Source: Alkalihalobacillus sp. AL-G
Lineage (GTDB): Bacteria; Bacillota; Bacilli; Bacillales; Fictibacillaceae
NCBI RefSeq assembly: GCF_030643805.1
Contig: NZ_CP094656.1
Coordinates: forward strand, 1,860,001 to 1,924,000
DNA: 64,000 bases
Direction: 5' to 3'
The first letter of the stretch is position 1, and each line of letters begins with the position of its first letter. The position numbers were made by a program, and so were the translations under genes. This document shows, one piece after another, positions 1-10,241 of the stretch. The notes under the pieces were generated by a model. It searched no databases and was not told where the DNA came from. It saw only the letters and a list, made by a program, of their open reading frames with translations.

Positions 1-188
1 CAATTGATTCATTGATGGAAAAACTCGATTCCAAATATACCCTTGTGACCGTCTCAGCTAAACGAGCCCGGGTAATTCAACAGACAGAACAATACAATAT
101 TGAAAATCCAAGGTCAAATAAGGCTGTCGGAATAGCTTTAGAGGAAATTAACAGTGGAAAGCTCAGTTATAAAACGATAACCGAGTAG
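1..188 (+). CDS. rpoZ: RNA polymerase omega subunit, 5' end outside window
   Basis: The reading frame opens at base 3 with [20 protein letters not shown] and stops with TAG at 186-188. This is the conserved N-terminal signature of the Bacillus omega subunit, a small protein that helps assemble RNA polymerase and stabilises the beta' subunit. Only about the first five codons are missing. A short C-terminal part ending in [11 protein letters not shown] follows the conserved [10 protein letters not shown] helix. The next gene is coaBC, as in B. subtilis. A multi-branched terminator follows 70 bases downstream, so this is the likely end of an upstream operon. Confidence 0.93.
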   Translation, partial: IDSLMEKLDSKYTLVTVSAKRARVIQQTEQYNIENPRSNKAVGIALEEINSGKLSYKTITE

Positions 189-260
189 GTTGTTTACGTT
201 TTTGGGGGAAAGCTCTTGAACATACAAGACGACTCCGATTTGTTACACTGAAGCTAGAGT

Positions 261-342
261 ACGGGGCTGACTCAACAATCAGGTGTCAGGCATCTCCATT
301 AATGGAGTGAGCCGGCCTCGTTTGAGTTGGTCCCGTTTTTTT
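261..342 (+). terminator. Multi-branched intrinsic terminator after rpoZ
   Basis: The arm ACGGGGCTGACTCAA (261-275) pairs, with some G-U pairs, with TTGAGTTGGTCCCGT (322-336) and is followed by a run of seven T. The 46-base loop holds its own palindrome CTCCATTAATGGAG and a GGTGTCAGGC segment. Related closing stems occur after acpP and sucD. Confidence 0.8.
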
Positions 343-445
343 CAATTATAGAAGAGTAACTAACGATAATTGTAAATCGGATTGTTAAGCCTTTTATTAA
401 CGATATTACTTTTTATATAAACCGATAGGGGAAGGTTGGTTGAAG

Positions 446-1657
446 ATGACGAACAAGAAGAACGTATTACTTTGTGTGACAGGTGGCATTGCTGTGTTTA
501 AAGCAGCAGCATTGACAAGCCAGTTGAGTCAAAACGGCTATACTGTAAAAGTGATGATGACACAATCGGCTATGAAATTCGTTACACCTCTAACATTCCA
601 AACCCTTTCCAGGAACCCAGTTTACCATGATACTTTCGATGAAAAGGATCCTTCTGGTGTCGCGCACATCGATTTAGCTGACTGGGCGGATCTCGTCGTA
701 ATTGCACCTGCGACTGCTAATGTGATTGGAAAGACCGCCAATGGACTGGCCGACGACATGGTATCGACAACCCTGCTCGCCACCACCGCTCCAGTATTGA
801 TAGCTCCTGCTATGAATGTACATATGTATGAGCATCCTGCTGTTAAGGCGAACATGGAACGGCTAGCGAATTATGGGTATCGCTTTATCGAGCCCGGCGA
901 AGGTCTTTTAGCCTGCGGCTATGTCGGGAAAGGGCGACTCGCTGAACCTGATGAGATTCTTGCAGCGATCAAGCAATTTTTTAATGAACAATCAGAACAA
1001 CCACTACTCGGAAAACAAGTTATAATCACTGCGGGTCCAACACGCGAACAGGTCGACCCTGTCCGTTTTTTTACGAATCGATCATCAGGAAAAATGGGGT
1101 ACGCACTTGCCGAAGCAGCACAGGGGTTTGGTGCACAAGTAACACTGATCAGTGGACCGACATCATTGCCTGAACCGTTTGGAATCAACGTAATACAAGT
1201 AAAGAGTGCTGAGGAGATGTACAATGCGGTAATGAAGCGATACGAGTACGCAGACCTCATTATCAAATCAGCGGCAGTTGCAGATTATCGCCCAAAAGAG
1301 GTCTTGGCACAAAAGGTGAAAAAGAAAGACTCAGGACTAGCTATTGAAATGGAGCGTACAAAGGATATACTGCAGGAACTTGGCAAGTGCAAAACGAACC
1401 AGGTTTTAGTTGGATTCGCAGCTGAAACAGACCAAGTCGAAACGTATGCGCTGGAGAAACTTGAACGGAAGAACCTTGATATCATCGTCGCTAACAATGT
1501 CAGTGAGGTAGGCTCTGGATTTGAAGGGGATACGAACAAAGTGACGATTTTTGGAAATGATGGAACTCGAATTCAAAGTGATCTCGTTTCAAAAAAGGAG
1601 ATTGCTATGCTAGTCCTAAATGAGGCAATCCGTTATATAAGGAAAATTGGAAAATGA
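446..1657 (+). CDS. coaBC: Bifunctional phosphopantothenoylcysteine decarboxylase / phosphopantothenate-cysteine ligase
   Basis: Cytosolic enzyme of coenzyme A synthesis. The CoaB half joins cysteine to 4'-phosphopantothenate and the CoaC half decarboxylates the product using FMN. The CoaC half covers about residues 1-180, with the His of VAHIDLADW near 74, the PAMN motif (Asn near 124) and the substrate-clamp cysteine in GEGLLACGYVGKGRL near 157. The CoaB half starts near residue 190 with VIITAGPTREQVDPVRF and carries SSGKMG and the lysine-rich KVKKK loop. The 403-residue length is normal. I chose the ATG at 446, about 10 bases after GGGGAAGG; a TTG at 440 is also in frame. It overlaps priA by 4 bases, implying translational coupling. 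Confidence 0.96.
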   Translation: MTNKKNVLLCVTGGIAVFKAAALTSQLSQNGYTVKVMMTQSAMKFVTPLTFQTLSRNPVYHDTFDEKDPSGVAHIDLADWADLVVIAPATANVIGKTANGLADDMVSTTLLATTAPVLIAPAMNVHMYEHPAVKANMERLANYGYRFIEPGEGLLACGYVGKGRLAEPDEILAAIKQFFNEQSEQPLLGKQVIITAGPTREQVDPVRFFTNRSSGKMGYALAEAAQGFGAQVTLISGPTSLPEPFGINVIQVKSAEEMYNAVMKRYEYADLIIKSAAVADYRPKEVLAQKVKKKDSGLAIEMERTKDILQELGKCKTNQVLVGFAAETDQVETYALEKLERKNLDIIVANNVSEVGSGFEGDTNKVTIFGNDGTRIQSDLVSKKEIAMLVLNEAIRYIRKIGK

Positions 1658-4074
1658 TTGCTGAGGTTATAGTAGATGTTCCTGCGATGGGGACCGATCG
1701 AGCGTTTGATTATGCTGTTCCCGATCATCTTAAGGAACTGATCAAAGACGGCATCCGAGTCATCGTCCCATTCGGACCGAGGAAGTTGACCGGATTTGTT
1801 GTCGCGATTAAGGAAAGTACTGACTTGAAACGTATAAAACCGATCATTGATGTCGTTGATTTGGCACCTGTCTTGAATGATGAATTGCTTCAGCTTGGTA
1901 AGTGGTTAGCTGATTCAACGCTTTGCTTTTTGCATTCCGCTTACCAGTCAATGCTACCCGCTGCCATGAAAATGAGTTATAAACGAAACATTCAGCTTAT
2001 TTCTGAAAGTAAGATCGTGGAACTTGATACTCAAATCCAACACCTTTTTCAGGAGTCAGGTCACATTGACTGGGACAAGCTTCAAGAAATGGATAAACCA
2101 GTAGTCCGTTCTGTACAAGCTGCAGTGGATGAAGGGCTTCTTGAGGTTGAATACAACATCCAGTCAAAAGGTAAGAAAAAAAAGCACAAGGTCATTCAAA
2201 CTAAAGTAGCGCAGGAAGAACTCGTTAAAGTAAGAGATGACTTAGAGAAGAGAGCGCCAAAACAAGCTGGTGTATTAAATTATTTATCTGAGCAAGATGG
2301 GGATGGAATTACGCTTAGACAAGTAATGGAGGATACCGGTTCTGCCCGATCTACAATCAAAAGCTTAATTTCAAAAGGATGGATCGAAGAACTGGAGCAG
2401 GAGGTTTATCGTGATCCATATGAAAACCGACACTTTGAACAAACGATTCCACTAGAGTTGACGGATGAACAGCAAGAATCCATTGAACCGATTTTAACAG
2501 CGATAGAACAAATCGTACATAAGACGTTTCTTTTGCATGGTGTAACTGGAAGTGGTAAAACGGAAATCTATCTTCAAACGATCGAAACGGTTCTCAGACA
2601 AGAGAAAGAAGCGATCATGCTTGTGCCTGAAATTTCGCTCACTCCTCAAATGGTGCAACGCTTTAAAGGAAGATTCGGATCTAAAGTCGCTGTCCTTCAC
2701 AGCGGACTGTCTAAAGGTGAAAAATATGATGAGTGGAGGAAGATTCATCGGAATGAAGCCAAGGTCGTTGTCGGTGCAAGGTCTGCTATCTTTGCACCCT
2801 TCAAAAAGATCGGTATTATCATAATCGATGAGGAGCATGAATCAAGCTACAAGCAGGAAGAGAACCCAAGGTATCATGCAAGGGATGTTGCGATTTATAG
2901 GGGGAATTATCATCGCTGTCCAGTAATACTTGGTAGTGCAACCCCAACGCTCGAAACATACGCTCGGGCACAAAAAGGTGTATATAAGCTATGTTCCCTA
3001 CAAAAACGTGTGAACAAGAAAACACTTCCACCAACTTCCCTCATAGATATGAGAGAAGAATTACGTGCCGGAAATCGATCTTTATTTTCAGAAGCATTAT
3101 TTGAAGGTTTGAAAAGTAGGCTCGAACGGAAGGAACAGAGCGTTCTTCTATTGAATCGGAGGGGCTACTCGACGTTTATTAATTGTAGGGATTGCGGTTA
3201 TGTCGCACAATGTCCCCATTGTGACATATCGCTGACGTATCATAAGCGCTATCGGCTTCTGAAATGTCATTATTGTGGCTATGAGGAAAATCTCCCTACT
3301 GCATGTCCTGAATGTTCCTCTGAACACATTCGTTTTTTCGGTACCGGAACACAGAAGGTGGAAGAAGAACTTAACAAACTTATCCCTGAAGCAACCATCA
3401 TCCGGATGGATGTCGATACAACCAGTCGTAAGGGAATGCATGAAAAGCTATTGAATACATTTGCAGAAAAAAAAGCAGATATACTTCTCGGAACACAGAT
3501 GATTGCAAAAGGTCTCGATTTCCCTGATGTGACCCTTGTCGGTGTACTAGCTGCAGATACGATGCTGCACCTACCTGATTTTCGAGCATCAGAACGCACC
3601 TTCCAGCTGTTGACGCAAGTTGGAGGAAGAGCTGGTAGACATGAACTGGATGGCGAAGTGATCATCCAAACGTATTCACCAGAGCATTATAGTATCCAGC
3701 TTGCTCAAAGTCACGAATACCTACCTTTTTATAATCGTGAAATGAAAATTCGTAAATTGCATCAGTATCCGCCATTCTATTACTTAGCATTAATTACGGT
3801 TTCACACGTCGAATTGATGAGAGTGGTTGATGCTTGCGAGAAGGTAGCCAGCCAGTTATCCAATGCTTTGACCGACCAAGCGATCATTCTAGGACCTGTC
3901 GCATCACCGATTCCGCGCGTGAAAGATAGATATCGCTACCATTGCATGATAAAATACAAAAATGAGCCGAACCTAAAACGGGTTTTGCATGAAATACTCG
4001 ATCACTACAAAAAAGAAATTCAAAAAAATGGACTTATGATTAATGTTGACATGCATCCCCAGACGATCATGTAG
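1654..4074 (+). CDS. priA: Primosomal replication-restart helicase PriA
   Basis: Superfamily 2 3'-5' DNA helicase that recognises stalled forks and D-loops and reloads the replicative helicase. The N-terminal DNA-binding region precedes Walker A GVTGSGKT near residue 296 and the DEEH Walker B box near 392. Helicase motifs GSATPTLE and LLNRRGYS follow. Between about 510 and 553 lie the paired zinc-binding cysteines (CRDCGYVAQCPHC, CHYCGYEENLPTACPEC). The 806-residue length equals the family norm. It overlaps coaBC by 4 bases. In B. subtilis def follows, but here fmt starts 45 bases downstream. Confidence 0.97.
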   Translation: MIAEVIVDVPAMGTDRAFDYAVPDHLKELIKDGIRVIVPFGPRKLTGFVVAIKESTDLKRIKPIIDVVDLAPVLNDELLQLGKWLADSTLCFLHSAYQSMLPAAMKMSYKRNIQLISESKIVELDTQIQHLFQESGHIDWDKLQEMDKPVVRSVQAAVDEGLLEVEYNIQSKGKKKKHKVIQTKVAQEELVKVRDDLEKRAPKQAGVLNYLSEQDGDGITLRQVMEDTGSARSTIKSLISKGWIEELEQEVYRDPYENRHFEQTIPLELTDEQQESIEPILTAIEQIVHKTFLLHGVTGSGKTEIYLQTIETVLRQEKEAIMLVPEISLTPQMVQRFKGRFGSKVAVLHSGLSKGEKYDEWRKIHRNEAKVVVGARSAIFAPFKKIGIIIIDEEHESSYKQEENPRYHARDVAIYRGNYHRCPVILGSATPTLETYARAQKGVYKLCSLQKRVNKKTLPPTSLIDMREELRAGNRSLFSEALFEGLKSRLERKEQSVLLLNRRGYSTFINCRDCGYVAQCPHCDISLTYHKRYRLLKCHYCGYEENLPTACPECSSEHIRFFGTGTQKVEEELNKLIPEATIIRMDVDTTSRKGMHEKLLNTFAEKKADILLGTQMIAKGLDFPDVTLVGVLAADTMLHLPDFRASERTFQLLTQVGGRAGRHELDGEVIIQTYSPEHYSIQLAQSHEYLPFYNREMKIRKLHQYPPFYYLALITVSHVELMRVVDACEKVASQLSNALTDQAIILGPVASPIPRVKDRYRYHCMIKYKNEPNLKRVLHEILDHYKKEIQKNGLMINVDMHPQTIM

Positions 4075-4118
4075 TGAGATGAACACGGATTTTACTTTGA
4101 AGATAGGTGAGAATTGAT

Positions 4119-5048
4119 ATGAAAATTGTTTTTATGGGGACTCCGGATTTTTCAGTACCGATTTTACAAAAGCTAATACAGGGTGGTTATGATATTGCGG
4201 CCGTCGTTACACAACCCGATAAGCCGGTGGGTCGAAAGCGGATCATTACACCTCCGCCAGTGAAACAGGAAGCATTGAGGCATGATATTCCCGTAGTGCA
4301 GCCGAAACGTGTTCGTACTGAATTTAAAGAAATTTTATCGTTCGAACCAGATTTGATTGTGACGGCTGCGTATGGTCAAATTTTGCCGAGTGAGCTACTG
4401 ACCTATCCGAAATTAGGTTGTATAAACGTTCATGCTTCCTTACTTCCAGAATATCGTGGTGGTGCACCGATCCATCAATCAATACTCGATGGGAAGAAGG
4501 AATCTGGTGTAACGATCATGTATATGGTTGAAAAGCTTGATGCCGGAGATATGCTTAGCCAGGTTCAAGTGCCGATTACAGAACAGGATCATGTCGGTTC
4601 GCTTCATGATAAACTAAGCGAAGCGGGGGCAGGGCTTCTCATGGAAACTATTCCAAAGCTTGTAGATGGGACGATTGAGCCTACCCCACAGAATGAAGCT
4701 GAAGTGACCTATGCACCGAACATTTCTCGAGAAATGGAACGGATCGATTGGGATCAAACGGGTGAAGAAATTTACAATCGAATTCGCGGACTACATCCTT
4801 GGCCAGTGGCTTATACTACTGTAAATGGGAAGCAAGTGAAAGTCTGGTGGGGGGAAAAGGTAACTGGTAAAGAAAATCAGGAAGCCGGCACGATCATTGA
4901 TTTTGATGAACGAGGTTTAATTATAGCGACAGGTAATGACACTGCAATAAGAATAACTGAACTTCAGCCAGCAGGTAAAAAACGAATGAAAGCGACACAA
5001 TATTTAGCAGGTGCGCAGCTGGATAAAGGAATGAAACTTGATGTCTAA
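4119..5048 (+). CDS. fmt: Methionyl-tRNA formyltransferase
   Basis: Transfers a formyl group from 10-formyl-tetrahydrofolate to initiator Met-tRNA in the cytosol. The N-terminal formyltransferase fold begins [16 protein letters not shown]. The active-site region [15 protein letters not shown] lies around residues 104-120, and the C-terminal OB-like domain contains [13 protein letters not shown]. The ATG at 4119 follows AGGTGA by a proper gap; an upstream GTG at 4107 lies too close to that site. Its stop overlaps the rsmB start by 8 bases. A deformylase gene normally sits just before it in Bacillus but is absent here. Confidence 0.96.
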   Translation: MKIVFMGTPDFSVPILQKLIQGGYDIAAVVTQPDKPVGRKRIITPPPVKQEALRHDIPVVQPKRVRTEFKEILSFEPDLIVTAAYGQILPSELLTYPKLGCINVHASLLPEYRGGAPIHQSILDGKKESGVTIMYMVEKLDAGDMLSQVQVPITEQDHVGSLHDKLSEAGAGLLMETIPKLVDGTIEPTPQNEAEVTYAPNISREMERIDWDQTGEEIYNRIRGLHPWPVAYTTVNGKQVKVWWGEKVTGKENQEAGTIIDFDERGLIIATGNDTAIRITELQPAGKKRMKATQYLAGAQLDKGMKLDV

Positions 5049-6414
5049 AAACGTTCGTGAAGCAGCGACGGATATTCTATTGCAAATAGAACGTTCACAG
5101 AGCTACAGCAACCTTTTGCTGAATAAATCGATCCAACAAAGTAACCTTTCCGGAAAAGATGTTGGCTTGTTAACCGAAATGGTTTACGGAACGATACAAA
5201 GAAAAAACACGTTGGATTATTATTTAGGCGGATTTATTAAAAAGCCATTGTCAAAGCTTGAAGACTGGGTCTGCATTCTTTTAAGATTATCGGTGTATCA
5301 AATGGTATATCTAGATCGAGTTCCAGATCATGCAATTATCAATGAGGCAGTAACGATTGCTAAAAAAAGGGGACATAAAGGAATTTCAGGATTTGTCAAT
5401 GGTGTACTCCGCAATATCCAAAGAAATGGAGTACCATCTATTGAAGATGCCCCGACAGATTTAAAGAGGAAGGCAATCAAGTACAGTCACCCTGAGTGGA
5501 TGATCGAGCGATGGACAAAGCAATACGGGGATATCAATACAACAAATATGTGTAAAGTAAATCTAGAGCCTCCCTCTGTTACAGCTAGGGTGAATTCACT
5601 CGAAGGTTCAGTCCCAGAGGTTATCGAAGCTTTAAAAACGGAATCGGTTGTTGCACAAGAAACCTCCTTATCACCGGATGGGATTCAAATCATTTCTGGA
5701 CAAGTCCCTACAACAAATGTATACCATTCTGGAAAAATGACGATTCAGGACGAGAGTTCCATGCTTGTAGGGCTTGCGGTCAATCCTCAACCCGGAGAAC
5801 GAGTACTTGACGCATGTGCCGCACCAGGTGGAAAGACAACGCACCTGTCCGAACGTATGGAAAACAAAGGGAAAATAACTGCGATCGATCTGCATCCGCA
5901 TAAGGTGAAACTAATCGATGACCAATTGAAGCGTCTGAAGTTGACAAACGTTGATACAGTGGCGATGGATACACGGCAAGCAGCTCAACTGATGGAAGCA
6001 GAATCATTTGATCGAATTTTGCTTGATGCTCCGTGTACAGGGCTTGGTGTAATCCGGCGAAAACCGGATATCAAGTGGACAAAAACGTCTGGCGATATTG
6101 AACGAATCCAGTCTGTACAAGCAGAACTGCTTGATTCAGTTTCACGATTATTAAAACCGGGTGGATTGTTGGTGTACAGTACATGTACAATAGAAAAAGA
6201 GGAAAACCGACAGCAAATTGATCGATTTTTAATCAATCATCCTGAATTTGAATGGGATACGACTTTCAAAGACCGAATGCCTGAAAAGGTTTATCCATTT
6301 GTATCTGATTCACAAGGTGATCTCCAACTTTTACCACAATATTTTGACAGCGATGGGTTTTACATTGCATGCTTAAGAAAAACTTCAAGAAAAGGCGGTG
6401 AAACGAAATGTTAA
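5041..6414 (+). CDS. rsmB: 16S rRNA (cytosine-967-C5)-methyltransferase
   Basis: Methylates a cytosine of 16S rRNA during 30S maturation, using S-adenosylmethionine. The N-terminal NusB-like RNA-binding domain covers about 1-140. The Rossmann methyltransferase domain has [13 protein letters not shown] as SAM motif I, the [15 protein letters not shown] motif with one catalytic cysteine near 332, and the second in [11 protein letters not shown] near 382. The ATG at 5041 lies 10 bases after AAAGGA; the TTG at 5038 adds one residue. It overlaps fmt upstream and rlmN downstream, so the block is tightly coupled. Confidence 0.95.
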   Translation: MSKNVREAATDILLQIERSQSYSNLLLNKSIQQSNLSGKDVGLLTEMVYGTIQRKNTLDYYLGGFIKKPLSKLEDWVCILLRLSVYQMVYLDRVPDHAIINEAVTIAKKRGHKGISGFVNGVLRNIQRNGVPSIEDAPTDLKRKAIKYSHPEWMIERWTKQYGDINTTNMCKVNLEPPSVTARVNSLEGSVPEVIEALKTESVVAQETSLSPDGIQIISGQVPTTNVYHSGKMTIQDESSMLVGLAVNPQPGERVLDACAAPGGKTTHLSERMENKGKITAIDLHPHKVKLIDDQLKRLKLTNVDTVAMDTRQAAQLMEAESFDRILLDAPCTGLGVIRRKPDIKWTKTSGDIERIQSVQAELLDSVSRLLKPGGLLVYSTCTIEKEENRQQIDRFLINHPEFEWDTTFKDRMPEKVYPFVSDSQGDLQLLPQYFDSDGFYIACLRKTSRKGGETKC

Positions 6415-7493
6415 AACCATTAACAGAAAAACAAACCAATCCAGATGTACGGCCATCGATTTTTTCCTTACAATACAAGGAAATGGAGAACTGGTTAAAA
6501 CAAGAAGGGGAGCCGGCCTTTCGAGCGAAACAAATATATGAGTGGCTGTATCAAAAGAGGGTAACGACATTTTCGGATATGACGAATCTTTCAAAGGGTT
6601 TACGACAGAAACTTGATGATACTTATGCTATTACACCTCTAAAACAAGTCATTCGTCAGGAATCAAAGGATGGAACGATTAAGTTTTTATTTGAGCTTGA
6701 AGACGGCTATTCAATTGAAACGGTCCTGATGCGACATGAATACGGAAACAGTGTTTGTGTGACAACCCAAGTAGGGTGCAGGCTTGGCTGTACGTTCTGT
6801 GCATCGACGCTTGGTGGTTTAAAGAGAAACCTTAAAGCCGGCGAAATTGTGGCTCAAGTGTTAGATGTGCAACGTGCACTAGATGAAACGGATGAACGAG
6901 TCAGTTCAGTCGTCATTATGGGGATTGGAGAGCCGTTTGATAATTACGACGACCTGCTTTCCTTTTTGAAAATCGTCAATCATGATGAAGCCTTGAATAT
7001 TGGTGCACGTCACATTACTGTTTCAACGAGTGGCGTGGTGCCGAGAATTTATGATTTTGCAGATGAAGGGATGCAGATCAATTTTGCGATTTCCTTACAC
7101 GCACCGACAACCGAAATCCGGAGCCGTTTAATGCCTGTAAACCGTATGTATCCATTGGATGACCTTATGGACTCAATTCGTTATTACATCCGTAAAACAG
7201 GTCGACGTGTTTCCTTCGAGTACGGACTATTCGGTGGAGTGAATGACCAAGTGGAACATGCTGAACAATTGGCTGAACTGATTAAAGACATTAAATGCCA
7301 TGTGAATTTGATCCCGGTAAACTATGTTCCAGAAAGAGACTACGTCCGAACGCCTAAAAACCAAATTTTTAATTTTGAACGCACATTACGTGACCTAGGG
7401 GTGAATGTCACGATCCGTCGCGAACAGGGGCACGACATCGATGCAGCCTGTGGGCAGTTGAGAGCGAAGGAGCGTAAGGACGAAACGAGGTGA
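6408..7493 (+). CDS. rlmN: 23S rRNA A2503 / tRNA A37 C2-methyltransferase, radical SAM
   Basis: Radical-SAM enzyme that methylates C2 of adenosine 2503 in 23S rRNA and A37 of some tRNAs. The iron-sulfur cluster motif CRLGCTFC lies near residues 124-131. The resolving methyl-carrier cysteine is in DIDAACGQL near 347. The [14 protein letters not shown]-binding segment lies between them. The 361-residue length is usual. It overlaps rsmB by 7 bases and is followed within 8 bases by prpC, matching the B. subtilis order. Confidence 0.96.
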   Translation: MLKPLTEKQTNPDVRPSIFSLQYKEMENWLKQEGEPAFRAKQIYEWLYQKRVTTFSDMTNLSKGLRQKLDDTYAITPLKQVIRQESKDGTIKFLFELEDGYSIETVLMRHEYGNSVCVTTQVGCRLGCTFCASTLGGLKRNLKAGEIVAQVLDVQRALDETDERVSSVVIMGIGEPFDNYDDLLSFLKIVNHDEALNIGARHITVSTSGVVPRIYDFADEGMQINFAISLHAPTTEIRSRLMPVNRMYPLDDLMDSIRYYIRKTGRRVSFEYGLFGGVNDQVEHAEQLAELIKDIKCHVNLIPVNYVPERDYVRTPKNQIFNFERTLRDLGVNVTIRREQGHDIDAACGQLRAKERKDETR

Positions 7494-7500
7494 AGAAAGG

Positions 7501-8256
7501 TTGTTAAAAGCATTCTTTCAAACAGATAAAGGTAGGGTTAGACCACACAACGAAGACAACGGGGCAGTGATTCAGATCACTGCCACCGATGTATTTGCCA
7601 TTGTAGCGGATGGCATGGGCGGCCATCTTTCCGGTGATGTTGCCAGCAAGATGGCGGTGGATTTTTTAACGGGGAATTTCAATACATACATACACGAAAA
7701 TTCTGATGTAGCGGATTCTTTGCGCCGATTACTTCAGGATAGCAACAACGAAATTTATTCTTATTCGAAAGAAAATCCAGATTGCCAGGGAATGGGGACA
7801 ACCGTCGTTGCGGTGAAGGCGGATGAAGAACGTTATATACTTGCGCATGTAGGTGACAGCCGCTGCTATCATATAAAAGAAAGTTCGGTTGAACAAATTA
7901 CAGAGGATCACACGCTTGTAAACGAGCTCGTTAAATCAGGACAAATTACGAGTGAAGAAGCAGAATTTCATCCGCGAAAAAACGTGATAATGAGAGCAAT
8001 CGGAACGGATCCAACTGTCGATATCGATTTGTACACGTACAATTGGGATGCGGGGGATTACCTTTTGATGTGTTCGGACGGACTTTCCAATAAAGTTAGC
8101 CCAACCCAGATGGAAGAGGTAATGAGCAAAGATGGTACATTAGAAGAAAAGGCCGCTGAATTGATTGCTTTTGCAAATGAAGCTGGCGGTGAGGATAACA
8201 TTTCACTTGTTCTTCTTTATAATGAACCTGCTGACAAAGAAGGTGTCTCATCATGA
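7501..8256 (+). CDS. prpC: PP2C-type serine/threonine phosphatase
   Basis: Metal-dependent phosphatase that reverses phosphorylation by the adjacent PASTA kinase PrkC and its targets. PP2C motifs are RPHNEDN (15-21), ADGMGGH with the metal-binding Asp near 37, GDSR, and the C-terminal SDGLSNK and GGEDNISLVLL. The start is TTG at 7501, 7 bases after GAGGTGA; no in-frame ATG precedes the conserved N-terminus. The stop overlaps the prkC start by 4 bases, coupling kinase and phosphatase. Confidence 0.95.
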   Translation: MLKAFFQTDKGRVRPHNEDNGAVIQITATDVFAIVADGMGGHLSGDVASKMAVDFLTGNFNTYIHENSDVADSLRRLLQDSNNEIYSYSKENPDCQGMGTTVVAVKADEERYILAHVGDSRCYHIKESSVEQITEDHTLVNELVKSGQITSEEAEFHPRKNVIMRAIGTDPTVDIDLYTYNWDAGDYLLMCSDGLSNKVSPTQMEEVMSKDGTLEEKAAELIAFANEAGGEDNISLVLLYNEPADKEGVSS

Positions 8257-10232
8257 TCGGTAAAAGAATCAGTGACCGGTACAAGATCTTAGAAATTATC
8301 GGTGACGGTGGAATGGCAGTTGTTTACAAAGCCGAGGATCTCATCCTTGATCGAATCGTCGCTGTCAAGGTACTTCGATCTGAATATTCAACGGATGAGG
8401 ATTTTATCCGTAGATTTCATAGGGAAGCAGAATCAGCTACGAGTTTAAACCATCCAAACGTTGTAAGTATCGTTGATGTCGGTGAAGATGATCAAACGTA
8501 TTTTATTGTCATGGAGTACGTCAAAGGCAAGACACTGAAACAAATCATCAGGGACAAAGGACCGTTATCTGCCGAGCGGTCTGTAGAAATCATGAAACAA
8601 TTATCATCAGCAATCGCACATGCGCATGATCATCATATCGTACACAGGGATATCAAGCCTCACAATATACTGATCGACCCTACTGGGAAGGTGAAAGTGA
8701 CAGATTTTGGTATCGCGCTGGCAGCGACGTCAGCTACAATTACACATACCAATTCCGTACTTGGAAGTGTCCATTATTTTTCTCCGGAACAAGCACGTGG
8801 AGGTATTGCGAACAGTAAATCAGACATTTACTCGATGGGTGTCGTTTTATATGAAATGGTAACAGGAAGACTTCCTTTTTCAGGAGAATCGGCGGTTTCC
8901 GTTGCATTGAAACATTTACAAGATTCTTACCCAGAACCTAGTCTCTTAAACTCTGATATTCCCCAGAGTCTCGAGAATGTTATTTTGAAAGCGATGGCAA
9001 AGGATCCAAACAACCGGTATGAGAATGTTGAAGAGCTTGAAATCGACCTTCAAACAGTCCTTGAACAATCAAGAATGAATGAAAAAAAACTTATTCTGGA
9101 TGAAGATGCAGAGGCAACGAAAATACTTACTCCAATCGGTTCGTCTAAAGAACAAATCAATCAACCTACTGTATCTAAGAAAAAAGAAGAAAAAGAGAAA
9201 CCGAAGAAGAAAAAGAAAAACTGGCTTACAATCCTTTTATCTATCTTTCTTTTATTAGGATTATCGGGTGTTGCTGCAATCTTGATCGTTCCAGAAATTC
9301 TCCAAACCGATGTGGTTAACGTCCCCGATGTGACGAACATGCCGTATACTGACGCGTACGAAAACCTTTCTGATTTAGGCTTAGATGTTGAGAGGGAAGA
9401 ACAGCCCAGTGCTGAAGTTGAGGAAGGGAATGTTATTCGTCAGAATCCACGAGCTGGGGAAGTTGTGAAAGAAAATAGTGAGGTAACCTTGACCGTCAGT
9501 TCAGGACCTGAAAAATTCGAAGTGGAAAACTACATAGGAAGGGAAGCCGATGACGTACAGAGAGGCAATGTAAAGGATCTGTTCGAAGATGTAGAAATTA
9601 CACATCAATCGAGTGAGGAATTCGATGAGGGCACGATAATGAAACAATACCCAGAACCGGGTGAGGAGGTCGTCCCTGGTCAAGAAGTCCTTATTTTATA
9701 CGTCAGCAGTGGTCCGCCATCCTTTGTGCTTGCAGACCTTACAGGAAAATCCCTGGAAGAGGCGAAGACTTATGCCCAACAGAACGGATTAACCATCAAG
9801 GAATCAGAGGAACGTCAGTATTCAGAAGAGATCGAAGAGGGTCATATTATCAGTACTGACCCAGCTGCAGGCGATTCTGTAAGAGCTGGAGATGAAATAA
9901 CAGTGGCGATCTCGAAAGGCGTACCTGAGCCGATATCTATTACAGATAAAGTTGAGGTTGTCATTGGTGATGATGATAACGGTGAAAACAACGGAGAGAA
10001 TAAAGGTAAAAAAGAAGAAAAAAAACCGAAGATGGTTAAAATCATTACGAACGACGTGAATGGTGAAAAAACGTTGAAGGAGAAAGAAATTTCTGAAACA
10101 ACTGTATTTGATATCCCGCTCACTGTCCCATACAATGGAGAAGCAAGTTATGCTGTTTATGTTGATGGCGAAGAAATATATACGCAGAGTTTTACGTATG
10201 AGGAAGCTAAAAATTTTCAGAATGGAGAGTAG
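8253..10232 (+). CDS. prkC: Membrane PASTA serine/threonine kinase
   Basis: Hanks-type kinase that senses muropeptides or lipid II outside the cell and phosphorylates cytosolic targets. In spore formers it promotes germination. The kinase domain has the glycine loop GDGGMAVVYKAED, catalytic Lys near 39, HRDIKPHN near 132-139, DFGIA and SPEQARG. A lysine-rich juxtamembrane stretch precedes one membrane helix (about 324-346). Three PASTA repeats follow (roughly 352-420, 421-487, 488-556). The last 100 residues include an acidic, Lys/Asn-rich linker and a beta-rich tail, as in other Bacillus PrkC. It overlaps prpC by 4 bases. Confidence 0.96.
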   Translation: MIGKRISDRYKILEIIGDGGMAVVYKAEDLILDRIVAVKVLRSEYSTDEDFIRRFHREAESATSLNHPNVVSIVDVGEDDQTYFIVMEYVKGKTLKQIIRDKGPLSAERSVEIMKQLSSAIAHAHDHHIVHRDIKPHNILIDPTGKVKVTDFGIALAATSATITHTNSVLGSVHYFSPEQARGGIANSKSDIYSMGVVLYEMVTGRLPFSGESAVSVALKHLQDSYPEPSLLNSDIPQSLENVILKAMAKDPNNRYENVEELEIDLQTVLEQSRMNEKKLILDEDAEATKILTPIGSSKEQINQPTVSKKKEEKEKPKKKKKNWLTILLSIFLLLGLSGVAAILIVPEILQTDVVNVPDVTNMPYTDAYENLSDLGLDVEREEQPSAEVEEGNVIRQNPRAGEVVKENSEVTLTVSSGPEKFEVENYIGREADDVQRGNVKDLFEDVEITHQSSEEFDEGTIMKQYPEPGEEVVPGQEVLILYVSSGPPSFVLADLTGKSLEEAKTYAQQNGLTIKESEERQYSEEIEEGHIISTDPAAGDSVRAGDEITVAISKGVPEPISITDKVEVVIGDDDNGENNGENKGKKEEKKPKMVKIITNDVNGEKTLKEKEISETTVFDIPLTVPYNGEASYAVYVDGEEIYTQSFTYEEAKNFQNGE

Positions 10233-10241
10233 ATGAACTGC

